Source: an uncultured Dorea sp. (GTDB lineage Bacteria; Bacillota; Clostridia; Lachnospirales; Lachnospiraceae). Taken from it: a stretch of DNA of 64,000 nucleotides. Position numbers and translations under genes: made by a program. Location of the stretch: contig CAJURK010000010.1 in NCBI GenBank assembly GCA_910588745.1, forward strand, positions 1 to 64,000, written 5' to 3'. The notes beneath the pieces were generated by a model, which had not been told where the DNA came from, searched no databases, and saw only the letters and a list, made by a program, of their open reading frames with translations. Shown piece by piece: positions 26,268 to 36,187 of the stretch (within the stretch, counting starts at the first letter, position 1; each line of letters opens with the position of its first letter).

Positions 26268-26588
26268 CTATTTCTTATATTTCGTCCGCTCCCACATCTC
26301 CGCTACCCTTTCCCAGCCCCCGGTACTCACCAGGTACACCACAAACGCCGCCAGGAAAGATGCAAAAATATAATACCAGACAATCACTATTTTAAAATAC
26401 TGGCACGCAATCACAACCGCCAAAGGGCATAGCACAAGCGATACCCCCAGCGCCACCGCATTCGTCTGTACCCTCTTAAGCCCCGGCATCTCCTTAATCA
26501 CCTGCGTAATCATGCTGACCATAAACGCAAGCGCCCCTACCGCCGCCAGCATATACGTTACAAACTGCACTAAAATCTCCATACTCAT
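26268..26588 (-). CDS. Holin-like phage membrane protein
   Basis: A 106-residue protein with three hydrophobic segments (about 6-28, 42-62, 66-88) and a charged C-terminus (ERTKYKK). Size, topology and place at the end of the lysis module fit a holin, which forms membrane lesions that release endolysin. AGGAG lies seven bases before the ATG at 26588. No specific holin family signature was recognised. Confidence 0.65.
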   Translation of the reverse strand: MSMEILVQFVTYMLAAVGALAFMVSMITQVIKEMPGLKRVQTNAVALGVSLVLCPLAVVIACQYFKIVIVWYYIFASFLAAFVVYLVSTGGWERVAEMWERTKYKK

Positions 26589-26600
26589 CCTTCTTCTCCT

Positions 26601-26894
26601 TTACTTCCTAATCTCCAATTCCAAAACCTCTTTATACATTTCCGTTACCATTCCATTGCCGCCCAGTTCATGGTAGGCCTCGTACATCTCAATGAAATTC
26701 TGCAGGGCATAGGAAGGTATATGCCCCAACGCCGCATACCTGTCATGGTACTCGATCAATTGAACCCTCAGAAGCAGCATCGTCCCCCTACTGTTCGCAT
26801 CCCTGTCCCTCTTCTGCCTTTTCAGAAGCCACACAATATATCCCAACAACACCGGTAATACAATAGTATACGTCTGCACCAGCAATTGTTCCAT
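26601..26894 (-). CDS. Phage lysis-module membrane protein
   Basis: A 97-residue protein from the ATG at 26894 (AGGAG eight bases upstream). One N-terminal transmembrane helix (VLPVLLGYIVWLL) is followed by a basic helix and a conserved-looking stretch EYHDRYAALGHIPSYALQNFIEMYEAYHELGGNGMV. Such proteins are common between endolysin and holin in Firmicute prophages and may be a second holin or holin regulator. No function is proven. Confidence 0.6.
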   Translation of the reverse strand: MEQLLVQTYTIVLPVLLGYIVWLLKRQKRDRDANSRGTMLLLRVQLIEYHDRYAALGHIPSYALQNFIEMYEAYHELGGNGMVTEMYKEVLELEIRK

Positions 26895-26903
26895 CCAAAC
26901 CAC

Positions 26904-27032
26904 TCCTTTCCTAACTTTCCCACAAAAATAAGGCCCTCCGGCCCCGCCCTGATTTCCAACCCATCCACCTCCTGTCCTCTTATGGCTCCGCCTGCCCCGG
27001 CTCGACGCCGAGCCGGTCCTTGGATGCCCTTC
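26904..27032. other. Spacer with hairpins after the endolysin gene
   Basis: It contains a perfect palindromic stem CCGGCTCG-acgc-CGAGCCGG (26997-27016) and, on the minus strand, a GGCCggaGGGCC hairpin running into TTATTTTT (near 26940-26925), a possible terminator between endolysin and holin genes. Confidence 0.4.
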
Positions 27033-27947
27033 CTACGCAATCTTAAACCGCACAGCCTCAACCGCTGTCCCAATCCCGGTGCTTCCGGAAGCAAACCCTC
27101 CCGGGATCCAGCCTGTCCATCCATGCCCGGCCAGATGCAGCTGTATGTAAATATTCCTGCCCGGAACCCCGGTAAGCGTAAGCTCAACCGCTTCAATCCT
27201 CTTGCCCTTCCCGGTCGTACCAAGAAGCGTGTCATGCTCCACATTAGCATACCTCACCCATCCGGTTCCCTGGATATGGACCTTTGCAGACAGCTTCGCC
27301 TGCGGGTACTTTTCCCTGAGCTTCCTCAAATCAATCCAGAAGCCTTCCAGACGCTTCTTATATCCGGTAGTCCCGGCCGTCTGGCCATCCCTCACAGGCG
27401 CAAGCGTCCCAGCCGTCTGGCAGTGGGCGCGGTAATACAGGCCATAGTCATTCACCGGGTTCCCGGGCTTCTGCACAGGCAGCGCCGGCTTCGCCTTTTC
27501 ATCATACCTCAGCACATAATTCCAAGGATAATTCCGGTAAGGCCGAACCAGGAACTCCATCCCGGTCTGGTCTCCTGGAACGCCCCCTGTCGCAGTACCC
27601 TTCTCATTGATAGAAGCTTCTACCTCCCTGCCATTTCCACAGTACATCGCCGTATGGTACCTGGTGTTCAGAAGCACGTCGCCGCGCTTCAAGCCCGCTC
27701 CAGTAGAAAGATTAATACTTCCCGTCACATTCTTAAACCCTAACTTCAAAAAAACCGGAAGCATATTTCCGGTATAAGTAGCGCCGTTCGTTTTCACCGG
27801 CACGCCCGCTTGCTGCCATGCTGTAATAACCGCCGCCGAACAATCATAATCCCCTTTTTCTCCCCATCTGTATATCTGGTCATACCCATGACGGTTATCC
27901 GCCGCAGCAGCCTCCATCCATCTAATCGCTTTCTCAATCACTGACAT
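27033..27947 (-). CDS. Phage endolysin: CHAP/NlpC-type amidohydrolase with ChW repeats
   Basis: A 304-residue lysin from the ATG at 27947 (AAGGAG seven bases upstream). Residues 1-150 form a cysteine peptidase domain: DYDCSAAVITAWQQAG has the catalytic cysteine, RYHTAMYCGNG the histidine. A proline-rich linker near 155-175 leads to a region with ALPVRDGQTAGT-like spacing, then two ChW (clostridial hydrophobic, conserved W) repeats: GTGWVRYAN...IEAVELTL and HGWTGWIPGG...VEAVRFKI. The repeats should bind the cell wall. It hydrolyses peptidoglycan at lysis. Confidence 0.86.
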   Translation of the reverse strand: MSVIEKAIRWMEAAAADNRHGYDQIYRWGEKGDYDCSAAVITAWQQAGVPVKTNGATYTGNMLPVFLKLGFKNVTGSINLSTGAGLKRGDVLLNTRYHTAMYCGNGREVEASINEKGTATGGVPGDQTGMEFLVRPYRNYPWNYVLRYDEKAKPALPVQKPGNPVNDYGLYYRAHCQTAGTLAPVRDGQTAGTTGYKKRLEGFWIDLRKLREKYPQAKLSAKVHIQGTGWVRYANVEHDTLLGTTGKGKRIEAVELTLTGVPGRNIYIQLHLAGHGWTGWIPGGFASGSTGIGTAVEAVRFKIA

Positions 27948-27962
27948 AAACTTCTCCTTTCC

Positions 27963-28010
27963 GTGCGATACCGCACATAAAAAGAGAGCCATCCTTCCGG
28001 CCCTCCAAAA
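27963..28010 (-). terminator. Terminator plus GTGCG hairpin between tail fibre and endolysin
   Basis: On the minus strand GAGGGCC/GGCTCTC (28005-27999 and 27990-27984) runs into TTTTT, ending tail transcription. It is followed by a small hairpin GTGCG-GTAT-CGCAC (27976-27963) right before the endolysin ribosome site. Nearly the same small hairpin recurs at 36967-36980 after another terminator. Confidence 0.6.
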
Positions 28011-28097
28011 ACAAACCACGTCTTCCATCATCCCATATCACGCCGCCGTATCCGGCGGCCTGTCCCTGATCCCCATACCGCGCCTCCTAATCTCCAG

Positions 28098-30767
28098 CTA
28101 AATAATCCCCCACAACGCAACAAGGTTCAGCGCAGCAGCCTGCCCTGCCCCGGATGCGGATGTCAAATACTTGTGCTTCGAGCATGAGATATTCGTAAAC
28201 ACGTTATTAGACATATGAATGGTTGTATTCGCTTTAAACATAAAGCTGTTCGACCCGTCATCATAACCGCCCGCAAAACGTATATAAGCAAGGCCCCCAT
28301 TATCAAAACGGCCCCCGACCATAGCCGTTGTGCCATCCGAAGTCCTGGCCAGGAAAATGTTATACCTGGACCAATTTGCATTCGGCAATTGTGTCGCGCC
28401 GCCCTTTCCAAGCGTCCCAGACCACAGAAGCTCCCGGTTGCCATTTTCTGTCAAAACCCTCCCCCTGGAACCTCCATTCCTGTTCGTAGCAAACACCCCG
28501 CTTCCGCTGATATACAAATGTGGGGCCGACGTATAACCCGCCTCCGCAAACCCTTTCACCCCGATCTGGACGGGATCCCCCTTAATATAGGAGCCAAGCC
28601 CTCCCACAGCCCCGATCTTAAGCATACCAGCCAGCATCTGGATTTCCGCAATATCCGCCCCAGCGCCCAGCAAAATCACACTATCCTGGAACGAAGCAAG
28701 CACGGAGCCGCCTTTCCGGATATCCACGCCGCTTCCGCCAATATACACATGCTTAAACGCCCGGTTGCCAATCACCGCCTCGCTGGCATACACCGGCTCC
28801 GACGCCACGCGCCAGGAAGCCCCGTCATAAGTAAACGCCACCGTAGCGCCGGCCGCCCAGTACACCGACCGCGACCCCTGCACATAAACAGCCTTCGCCC
28901 CAGTGCCGTCAATATCCAGCGTCGGGTTCGCAGCCGTATTCTCATACGTAAACCGGACAGCCACCGTCGTCCCAGGCTTAAGCTGCAGCCGCCCTGCAGA
29001 CAATGACGCCGCCTTTGCCGCCGTACCCGCCGCAGTCCCGCAGTTCGCATACAGCATCTGGCCATCCACACCGTCCGAACCGTTCACGCCATCCGTCCCG
29101 TTCCTCACTACAGAATAAGACGTGCTGGACGTTTCATCCGTATAAGTAATTACAACCCTTGTCCACAGGTAACGCCCTGCCAAAGCCTCAGGCGGTGACT
29201 CTGACCACGTACCTGCCGGAATAACAGAACCGCTTTCCGAAGCCTGGTAAGAAACCTGGGTACCGGCAATGCCTCTCCCGTCTTTCCCCGGGTCGCCGTC
29301 CTTACCTGGCTGGCCATCCTCCCCGTCGTATACACAGGACAGCGTAACCTCATACTGGCCGATCACCTTCGTTCCGTCGTCCGCCTCAAACCGGAACACA
29401 GCGCCTTCTCCCACGTTGCCTGCAGCCACCGTCAGCGACTTCCCCTCCGCGGCAATCTCCCCATCCTTAAACCACCGGATGGAAAAATCATCCGTCACAT
29501 CCACCGCGCCGGAACGCACACAGGCCGTCAGCGTCGTACTCCCCTTACCATTCTTAAATACAACGCCATTCGTAGAAACAATACTGCAAGAATAACTCTT
29601 ATTCTCCCGGATCAGCCTATCCATCTGCGCAAGCAGCACATCCGACACTCCCGCAGCCAACTCCCTAACATTCGAATATCTAGTCTTATTCCTGGACGGC
29701 TCTGTAAAACTAATCTCCTGTTCACTAATCCTGACGCTTAAGTACAAAACCGGTGCAAACTCCTCATCCTGGACCGTAAACGTATCACCAATATCCGCCT
29801 CCGTATACCCCTCAATCTCATAAGTCACCTTCGGTACACAAAGCTTCTTAAGCTCCGCCAAAGCCTGCCCATAAAGCGTATTCACATTATCCGTATCAAA
29901 ATCCCATATCTTACAAATATACTTATCCGCAACCGAATCAATCGTGTTTGACGGAAATGCGTCCTTCGCCTGTACCGCAAGAATATTCCAACTCCCCTGC
30001 GGACTCTCAAACTCCACCCTGCCATCCGCATCATACTCTTTTTTGTCCAGGCTCCGAACCGTCAACCCGTCTCTCCCAAATGGCCGGATAGCCGTATACA
30101 GCTCCGTAATATCCGAAGTCTTCGTAACCCCCTTCACATTCAGGCCATACCTCAGAATCTCATCTGAACGGTTCCGGCCAATCCCCTGGACACCATCCGT
30201 ATGCTCCTTATAAACATTCATCTCAATCCGGTTCAGCGTATAATTCGGGTTCATCACCGGAACAAACTCCACCTCGGCAGAAAAAACATTCGCCAGGGAA
30301 AACAGCCTTGCCAGAATCGTCTCCGACCCAGACCATTCATGGACAAGCCTCTTATCAGCCACCTCATTCAACCGGACCGTCAGCATATCCGCAAAATTAA
30401 AAGCCCGGACATACTCCTCAAAACTCATAGCCCTAGGCGCCTTATACGCAGCCGTCGTCTCATTCAAAAGCTCGAACACAAGGCCGTATGCACGAACCTC
30501 TACCGCATACTCCGTCCGCTTCACATTCATAATATTCATATAATAGTCCCTGCCATTATACCGGAATGAAAGTTTATTCCCCACTGCAAGAAACTCAGAA
30601 TCCGGATGCTTTGCAGAAGCCTTAAAATCAAACGTATTCGATGTACCTTCCAAATAATTGTGAAGCAGGTCATCATAAAAATGCAGCGCCTCATCCACAC
30701 TATTATCCATAAATCCACACACCGTATCCTGCGCAGTCAGAATCGCAACCCTCACATTCTCCATCAT
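28098..30767 (-). CDS. Tail-associated protein / tail fibre with collagen-like repeats
   Basis: An 889-residue tail-tip protein. The first 370 residues match the Prophage_tail/Tal family (baseplate hub; FDFKASAKHPDSEFLAVGNKLSF, RRFNFADMLTVRLNEV-like and YEIEGYTEADIGDTFTVQDE). A coiled segment and an Ig-like region (about 395-485) precede two collagen-like Gly-X-Y stretches (GEDGQPGKDGDPGKDG near 490; GTDGVNGSDGVDG near 570). The C-terminal 300 residues resemble receptor-binding fibre modules. It probably recognises the host surface. The third ATG (30767) was chosen, seven bases from GGAGG. Confidence 0.82.
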   Translation of the reverse strand: MMENVRVAILTAQDTVCGFMDNSVDEALHFYDDLLHNYLEGTSNTFDFKASAKHPDSEFLAVGNKLSFRYNGRDYYMNIMNVKRTEYAVEVRAYGLVFELLNETTAAYKAPRAMSFEEYVRAFNFADMLTVRLNEVADKRLVHEWSGSETILARLFSLANVFSAEVEFVPVMNPNYTLNRIEMNVYKEHTDGVQGIGRNRSDEILRYGLNVKGVTKTSDITELYTAIRPFGRDGLTVRSLDKKEYDADGRVEFESPQGSWNILAVQAKDAFPSNTIDSVADKYICKIWDFDTDNVNTLYGQALAELKKLCVPKVTYEIEGYTEADIGDTFTVQDEEFAPVLYLSVRISEQEISFTEPSRNKTRYSNVRELAAGVSDVLLAQMDRLIRENKSYSCSIVSTNGVVFKNGKGSTTLTACVRSGAVDVTDDFSIRWFKDGEIAAEGKSLTVAAGNVGEGAVFRFEADDGTKVIGQYEVTLSCVYDGEDGQPGKDGDPGKDGRGIAGTQVSYQASESGSVIPAGTWSESPPEALAGRYLWTRVVITYTDETSSTSYSVVRNGTDGVNGSDGVDGQMLYANCGTAAGTAAKAASLSAGRLQLKPGTTVAVRFTYENTAANPTLDIDGTGAKAVYVQGSRSVYWAAGATVAFTYDGASWRVASEPVYASEAVIGNRAFKHVYIGGSGVDIRKGGSVLASFQDSVILLGAGADIAEIQMLAGMLKIGAVGGLGSYIKGDPVQIGVKGFAEAGYTSAPHLYISGSGVFATNRNGGSRGRVLTENGNRELLWSGTLGKGGATQLPNANWSRYNIFLARTSDGTTAMVGGRFDNGGLAYIRFAGGYDDGSNSFMFKANTTIHMSNNVFTNISCSKHKYLTSASGAGQAAALNLVALWGII

Positions 30768-32296
30768 ATCCATGCCTCCCTAATCCTCACTTTCACCTCC
30801 GGCGCCGGGTTCGAAAACCCTGAATAATAAAATTCCACCTTTGTCATCCCAGGACCCGCCTTAAAATACCGGCTCCCAAGGATTTCATCATCCAGGCTCG
30901 CAATACCGTTCACAAAAAGCTTCGACTCACTGCCGTCCACATACAGCTCGTCCCCAGACGCATACCTATTCGGCACATCATACCAAAATGCCACGTCATC
31001 CTTCCGGAATCTTAAATACTCCGCAAACATCTTTGTAACCAGATTTACAGCGCCCCTCGTACCATACTGCAAATAAAGCAGCGTAACCGAAACAGCCTTA
31101 ACTCCTGCCATAGCAGGATTCCGGTACTGATACTTCTTCCCGCCAAAACAGAACTCAAACAATTCCCCTGATTTCCTGATATACACCGGCTTCCTGTCAT
31201 TCCCGGTAACGCTCCAATATCCAGGCTCATACTTAATCCTGCCGGCCTCCGTACCGTTTATCTGAAACACAGCCGAACACTGATTTGCAGCAGTAGTACT
31301 TTTCACAACATGGATCGAAGCAACATGCCTCCCATTCGCATCTCCCACAACCAATTCCAACGCGCCCGTCTGCGGAACCTTATCCGTATTAAACCAAAAC
31401 CTGGACTCCAAATAAAAATTAACCGCCCCAACCTCCCCATTCGAATCAGCCGGCAGCGTCACCGACTTTGACGCCCCGTGCCAGGCGCCGCCGGAACCAA
31501 CATTATCCAACGCCAGGTACTGGATCCCATCTCTGGTAACAGCCCGGAACGACCCATTTAGCGGATACTGGTTATTCGCATCCTGGACGCCGCCCCCGGA
31601 AGCCATTGCATTCAGCCCCGCATAGCCGGACAGATCCACCAGCATCTCCGACTTATTTCCCTGCTGCACATCGCACTCTTCCACCCTCCCATACTGGATC
31701 ACCCCATCATCGCTAACAATCCCAATATAGCCGTTATCGTGGTAGTGCTTAATAAAATAATCAATCGCCACAGGAACAGAACCGCCATTCACAATATACG
31801 CCGTCAAAACCCCATCACTGGTAAACCCCGCCAAAAACTCCTTCTCCGCCACAGCATACTTAAACGGATCCGGGCAGTGGAGGACAAACTTTCCAACCGT
31901 ACTCGTCCGCCCCTCATCCGGCAAGCTGACAGCCGATTTCGTGCCAACAAAATACTTATCCTGCTCATCCCGGAAAACCAGCACCGCATTCTCCACATCC
32001 AAAATCTTATTAAGCTCATTAAACCTTTCCTGCAGCATCGAAGCAGACGATGCAGTAATCTGGAACTGAACCGTAATATCCCTGGGAGGGTATCGCTTAT
32101 ATAAATATTCACTGCCATTCTTAGAACCAACCGCAAGCTCTTCTAACTCCGCATTCAGCATCTCCCTGCCTGACACAGACAGCGTCCGGTACCCGCGGAT
32201 GCGCTGTTCCAGATATTCTCCATTAAATTTAAGCGCTTCGGAAGGGAGCAGCGCGTCTCCGCCGCCACTCTCAACCGTATCAACAAACGCATACAT
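30764..32296 (-). CDS. Distal tail protein (Dit), enlarged with a lectin-like insertion
   Basis: A 510-residue Sipho_tail family protein connecting the tail tube to the baseplate. The N-terminal 150 residues are the Dit core (YKRYPPRDITVQFQITASS, KILDVENAVLVFRDEQDKYFVG, GKFVLHCPDPFKYA). Simple Dits are about 250 residues; here about 230 extra residues (about 225-430) form a beta-rich LamG/CBM-like region (ALDNVGSGGAWHGASKSV, NFYLESRFWF) before the C-terminal galectin-like part. Such 'evolved Dits' bind host glycans. The ATG directly follows the tape measure stop. Confidence 0.84.
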   Translation of the reverse strand: MYAFVDTVESGGGDALLPSEALKFNGEYLEQRIRGYRTLSVSGREMLNAELEELAVGSKNGSEYLYKRYPPRDITVQFQITASSASMLQERFNELNKILDVENAVLVFRDEQDKYFVGTKSAVSLPDEGRTSTVGKFVLHCPDPFKYAVAEKEFLAGFTSDGVLTAYIVNGGSVPVAIDYFIKHYHDNGYIGIVSDDGVIQYGRVEECDVQQGNKSEMLVDLSGYAGLNAMASGGGVQDANNQYPLNGSFRAVTRDGIQYLALDNVGSGGAWHGASKSVTLPADSNGEVGAVNFYLESRFWFNTDKVPQTGALELVVGDANGRHVASIHVVKSTTAANQCSAVFQINGTEAGRIKYEPGYWSVTGNDRKPVYIRKSGELFEFCFGGKKYQYRNPAMAGVKAVSVTLLYLQYGTRGAVNLVTKMFAEYLRFRKDDVAFWYDVPNRYASGDELYVDGSESKLFVNGIASLDDEILGSRYFKAGPGMTKVEFYYSGFSNPAPEVKVRIREAWI

Positions 32297-35200
32297 CTAC
32301 CTCTTCCCCTTCCTGTAATTACACATTTTCTCCATAAGCTCCAGCTCTTCCTTAGTGTATGTAGCAGAAGCCTTTGCGATCTCACGGCCTTCAAGCTCTA
32401 CCGGGACAACAATCGTATAGGTGGCATCGTGGCTGTAACTATATTCATCACTTGCATAAAAAGACGGACTTCCCATATTGTTTAACATATGCCCTATATC
32501 ACCTGCAAACGCTACGCGGCTGGCAATTTCCCCTGTCGGGATTGCAGCGTCTGCCAACTCTGCCGACGCCGCCCTCACCTTCTGGATATCGTTCAAAAGC
32601 CCCAACACAAAACCTTCTGTCGTAAATCCGCCGATTTCTCTCGTAATTCTTGACGGAGAGCCAATCTTTAACGCCCTCTCCATCGTAGCCGCCACCTGGC
32701 TTGCCACCCTGTTCGCCGCCGCAATTGCAGCGCCGGAACCTGCATTGATTCCATTTGCCAGGCCAATAGCGGAATAATATCCGGCACTATAAAATCTCGG
32801 CTGCATAACAGATAAAGCCGAAACCATGCCAGATACACCATTAGACATACTGGCTTTTGCTTTGCTCATTCCAGATTTAACAACACTGTCAAGCCGTGCC
32901 ATTCCAGACTTTCCTTGATTTTCAACCGAAAGCATCCCGACTTTAACAAGCGCGCCCATAGAATTCATACCCGCATTCATCATACTCTGCATTCTTGCCG
33001 TACCTGCAGAAACTGCGGAAACCGACACTGACATCCCGCTTTTCACTACGGACGACACTTTTGACATGTTGCCGGATGCCACGCCCGACATCCCAGAAAA
33101 TGTATGATCCCATGCAGCCGCAAAATCAGCGCCATCCATTGCTTCCCGGACTGCCCGGATCACATTATCTGCCATCCGGACCGCCGCGTCTGTTGCCATG
33201 CCGCTATCCATTAACCCCTGTGCAAGCCCTGCAACCAGATCCTGCCCGATACTCTTAAACAATGCAGAAGGGGAATGCGTCTGGGTATAATCACGCGTAC
33301 CATCCTCCACATTTTCCCCCAGGTTCCCTCCAGAATCATACGCATCCCCAGCACCGGCATCGATACCCCCTGTAAGCCCTGTCGTAATGTCATCCCCAAT
33401 CGACGCCCAGTCAGTCGCCGCAACCGTCTCCCTCAGGGACGACTCCGCCTGCATAAACATCTTCTGTATCCCTTCTGGAATGCTGCCATCATCGAAATCC
33501 CAGGCCTGCATAAACTTATCCTTCGACAACTGCCCGCCGGCTTCCATTGTAGACGCAAGCGTTTGCAGCTGCTCGTCGCTTGCACTAGCCAGCGCCGCCA
33601 CATATCCCGCGCCCTCCGGCCCCATTTCAGCCAGGTCATCCAGCACGCCCTCGCTAAGATTAAGGTTATCAAACCGGTTCCTCAAAGCTTCCATGTTATC
33701 CCCATATTCCGAAATGATACGCTGGTTCTCCTGAAGGTTCGCTATCATCTTATCTACAGACAACGTCTGTTTATCAGACAATTGATCAAACATATCCGTA
33801 GCCTTATCCGCGTACCCCTGCCACGCTTCACCAAGCGCGCCCACCGTTTCCTGGTTCGCCTCCGTCAGGTCTTCCAGGCTGGCCGTCTGTCCCGCAATGC
33901 TTTCCGCCAGCGCAGCCTTCTGCTGCTCCTGCGCAGTTTTAACCGCTTCCGTCTGCTCCGCCTGGCACTGCTCCATAACCCCAGTCAGATATTCCTCTGT
34001 TGTAGCAAGCTCCTTCTTTTTCTCATTCAGTTCCTCTTCCTGCTCCTTCAGTTCCCCTGTCGCCTTATTATATTCATAAAGAACTTTGGGGCCGGCCGTA
34101 ACAGAATCCTGGTATTCCTTTTCTATGTCATTCCGCTCACTCTCAATAGCAGCAAGCTGTTCATTAACCTGCGACTGCTCTTTCAGGATCTCCGTATAGC
34201 GCTCCTGCGCCTCCTGAGCTTCCGCCTGCTCCTTGTACGCATCTACTTTCGCCTTGATCTGGTCAGTAGACATACTAAGTGCATCATTTTCCGCATCATA
34301 CTGCAGGTTCAAATCATCCATAGAACTGTTCAAAGCTTCCACATAGGACTGCAGCTCAGCTTTTTCCTCAGCACTTCTATGCTCTTTCTTAGCCAGCTTC
34401 TCAATCTTGCCTGCAAGCTCATCATTTGCAGATGCTTGCGCCTTAATATCTGACACAGTCTCATCATAAGCCTTCCCTGTTGACTCTAAAGCTTCTATCA
34501 AATCCTTTGATGAGCTTATGGTCTCTTCTCTCCTTTTTCTTGCTTCTGCCGATTCTGTATCCAGCTTCTCTAATGCCTTAGAAACTCCCACCAATACCGC
34601 AGCCAACGCTGCTACTGTTGTAATGACTATCCCTATGGGATTCGCGCTCATTGCTTTATTCCACACCATCTGCGCTGCCGCCACAATGCCCAATTCACCC
34701 GACAAAACCCCCAGCATGGCGGTCTTTGCCGCTATCGCTATAGTACTGACCGTCGCCGCTTTCGCCCCAGCCGTTTCCGCAAGCGTATTCGCCCCCTCCG
34801 CTGCCGTATTCAAAGCTGTCGCCCTCGTATCCGCATTCTCCGCCGCCCTTTTCAACGTCTCCGCCCTCGCTGCATCCCTGTTTGCATTTGCCTGTGCTTT
34901 TGCCGCGGCGGCTTCCATCTTGTCTGCTGCAGCCTTTAACCCAGTCGCTTCAGCCCCTCCTGCATCCGCAAGCGCCCTCGCTTGGGCAGCCGCCTCAGAA
35001 ACCTTCTCCGCCGCCGCTTTCGACTTAATCGCCGCCGCTGACGCTACCGCAGATTTCCGGCACAGCTTATCCGCAAGCTCCGCTGCCTTATCAGCCTTCG
35101 CCCGCGCCAATGCAGACGCTTCAGCCAGCCTGCTTGCGTCCGCTGCCGCCCTCAGCGTTCCAACAGCCTCCGCCATGCCCTTTCGCAGTTCTGCCGCCCT

Positions 35201-36187
35201 GCTGCTAATGTTCATTGCCGCTTTATAAGCAAGAAAACCAGCTGTCGCCGTTCCAAGAACCGGCACCAAGGAACCCAGATTATTTATCATCAGCCCGACT
35301 CCCTCAGACGCCGCAGAAAAGGCACGGTTAATACCAGTCGTCGCCCCCTCTATCATCTGCTGGAATCCCGGAAGGCCGTTATTCGCCAACGCATCATTCG
35401 TAGCGCGGACCACTGTCTCCATTCCCCTTGTTACCGCGATCCCCATATTGGTAAGGGACGTACCGATACCCGCGCTTGCCGCTGCCGCCCTCTCTGCAAA
35501 CCCGTCAACGCCGCCGTCCAGTTCTATCAGCTTGTCATTCAACTGGTCAAAAGTGATCTGCCCGGACTGTATCGCGGCATACAAATCCGTCGTTGCCGCA
35601 GAACCTGCATACCCAAACGCCTCAGCCAAATCCCGGAGTGCAACGCCCATGGTCTCCTGCAGAGTACGCCATGACATGATATCCACGCTACCTTTTGACA
35701 GCATCTGCGTGTACTGCACAAGCCCCCTTGATGCATCAGCCGAAGAAGAACCCGATGCATAAAAAGCGTTGTTCAGGGCAATCGACGCATCCGTCGCTTT
35801 GTCAAGGTCGCCGGTAAGCAGAGCCAGTTTCTGGGTAGACGCCGTAATCTCATCCAGAGACGTCGGAACCCCCTGTATCCCATCTGACAGCTTTTGGATA
35901 GAGGCTTCCGACTGCTCCACGCTGAACCCGATCTGCTGCATCACCCTTGGAAACTGGTTCATGGTATCGAACCGGGATATGGCTCCGCTCAGCGACTCTT
36001 TCAGGGTATCCGCCGCCATTGAGGCAACCTTAAAAGCCCCGGCGCCCTTCATGATATTCATCATACCGCCGGACGCTTTCCGGCTTGAACTATCCAGCGC
36101 CTCCACCGAAGCCGCCGCCCTATTCATTTTGGCCGAAAACCCATTATCGGCTACGCTTAAAACTGCTTTCGTACTATACGTCTCCAT
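32297..36187 (-). CDS. Tail tape measure protein
   Basis: A 1296-residue protein that sets tail length and is ejected with DNA. The N-terminus (SVADNGFSAKMNRAAASVEALDSS) and the GxxxFDTMNQFPRVMQQIGFSVEQSEASIQKL segment are typical of TP901/SPP1-type tape measures. Residues about 335-480 are an alanine/lysine/glutamate-rich helix, a hydrophobic patch near 490-530 follows, then a long coiled coil (about 540-780). The C-terminal region has KMSKVSSVVKSGMSV-like repeats near 1030-1110. It overlaps the chaperone extension by 14 bases. Confidence 0.93.
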   Translation of the reverse strand: METYSTKAVLSVADNGFSAKMNRAAASVEALDSSSRKASGGMMNIMKGAGAFKVASMAADTLKESLSGAISRFDTMNQFPRVMQQIGFSVEQSEASIQKLSDGIQGVPTSLDEITASTQKLALLTGDLDKATDASIALNNAFYASGSSSADASRGLVQYTQMLSKGSVDIMSWRTLQETMGVALRDLAEAFGYAGSAATTDLYAAIQSGQITFDQLNDKLIELDGGVDGFAERAAAASAGIGTSLTNMGIAVTRGMETVVRATNDALANNGLPGFQQMIEGATTGINRAFSAASEGVGLMINNLGSLVPVLGTATAGFLAYKAAMNISSRAAELRKGMAEAVGTLRAAADASRLAEASALARAKADKAAELADKLCRKSAVASAAAIKSKAAAEKVSEAAAQARALADAGGAEATGLKAAADKMEAAAAKAQANANRDAARAETLKRAAENADTRATALNTAAEGANTLAETAGAKAATVSTIAIAAKTAMLGVLSGELGIVAAAQMVWNKAMSANPIGIVITTVAALAAVLVGVSKALEKLDTESAEARKRREETISSSKDLIEALESTGKAYDETVSDIKAQASANDELAGKIEKLAKKEHRSAEEKAELQSYVEALNSSMDDLNLQYDAENDALSMSTDQIKAKVDAYKEQAEAQEAQERYTEILKEQSQVNEQLAAIESERNDIEKEYQDSVTAGPKVLYEYNKATGELKEQEEELNEKKKELATTEEYLTGVMEQCQAEQTEAVKTAQEQQKAALAESIAGQTASLEDLTEANQETVGALGEAWQGYADKATDMFDQLSDKQTLSVDKMIANLQENQRIISEYGDNMEALRNRFDNLNLSEGVLDDLAEMGPEGAGYVAALASASDEQLQTLASTMEAGGQLSKDKFMQAWDFDDGSIPEGIQKMFMQAESSLRETVAATDWASIGDDITTGLTGGIDAGAGDAYDSGGNLGENVEDGTRDYTQTHSPSALFKSIGQDLVAGLAQGLMDSGMATDAAVRMADNVIRAVREAMDGADFAAAWDHTFSGMSGVASGNMSKVSSVVKSGMSVSVSAVSAGTARMQSMMNAGMNSMGALVKVGMLSVENQGKSGMARLDSVVKSGMSKAKASMSNGVSGMVSALSVMQPRFYSAGYYSAIGLANGINAGSGAAIAAANRVASQVAATMERALKIGSPSRITREIGGFTTEGFVLGLLNDIQKVRAASAELADAAIPTGEIASRVAFAGDIGHMLNNMGSPSFYASDEYSYSHDATYTIVVPVELEGREIAKASATYTKEELELMEKMCNYRKGKR

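Noticed and set aside
26822..27250. 142-codon frame between endolysin and holin genes
   Set aside because: It covers the ends of two supported genes in another frame; only the VDGLEIRAGPEGLIFVGK stretch has a ribosome site, too little to call.
33275..35228. Long open frames on the plus strand (392 and 236 codons) inside the tape measure gene
   Set aside because: They lie opposite a well-supported tail gene, have no ribosome sites, and their alanine/serine or arginine/leucine-rich products reflect the complement of repetitive helix-coding DNA.
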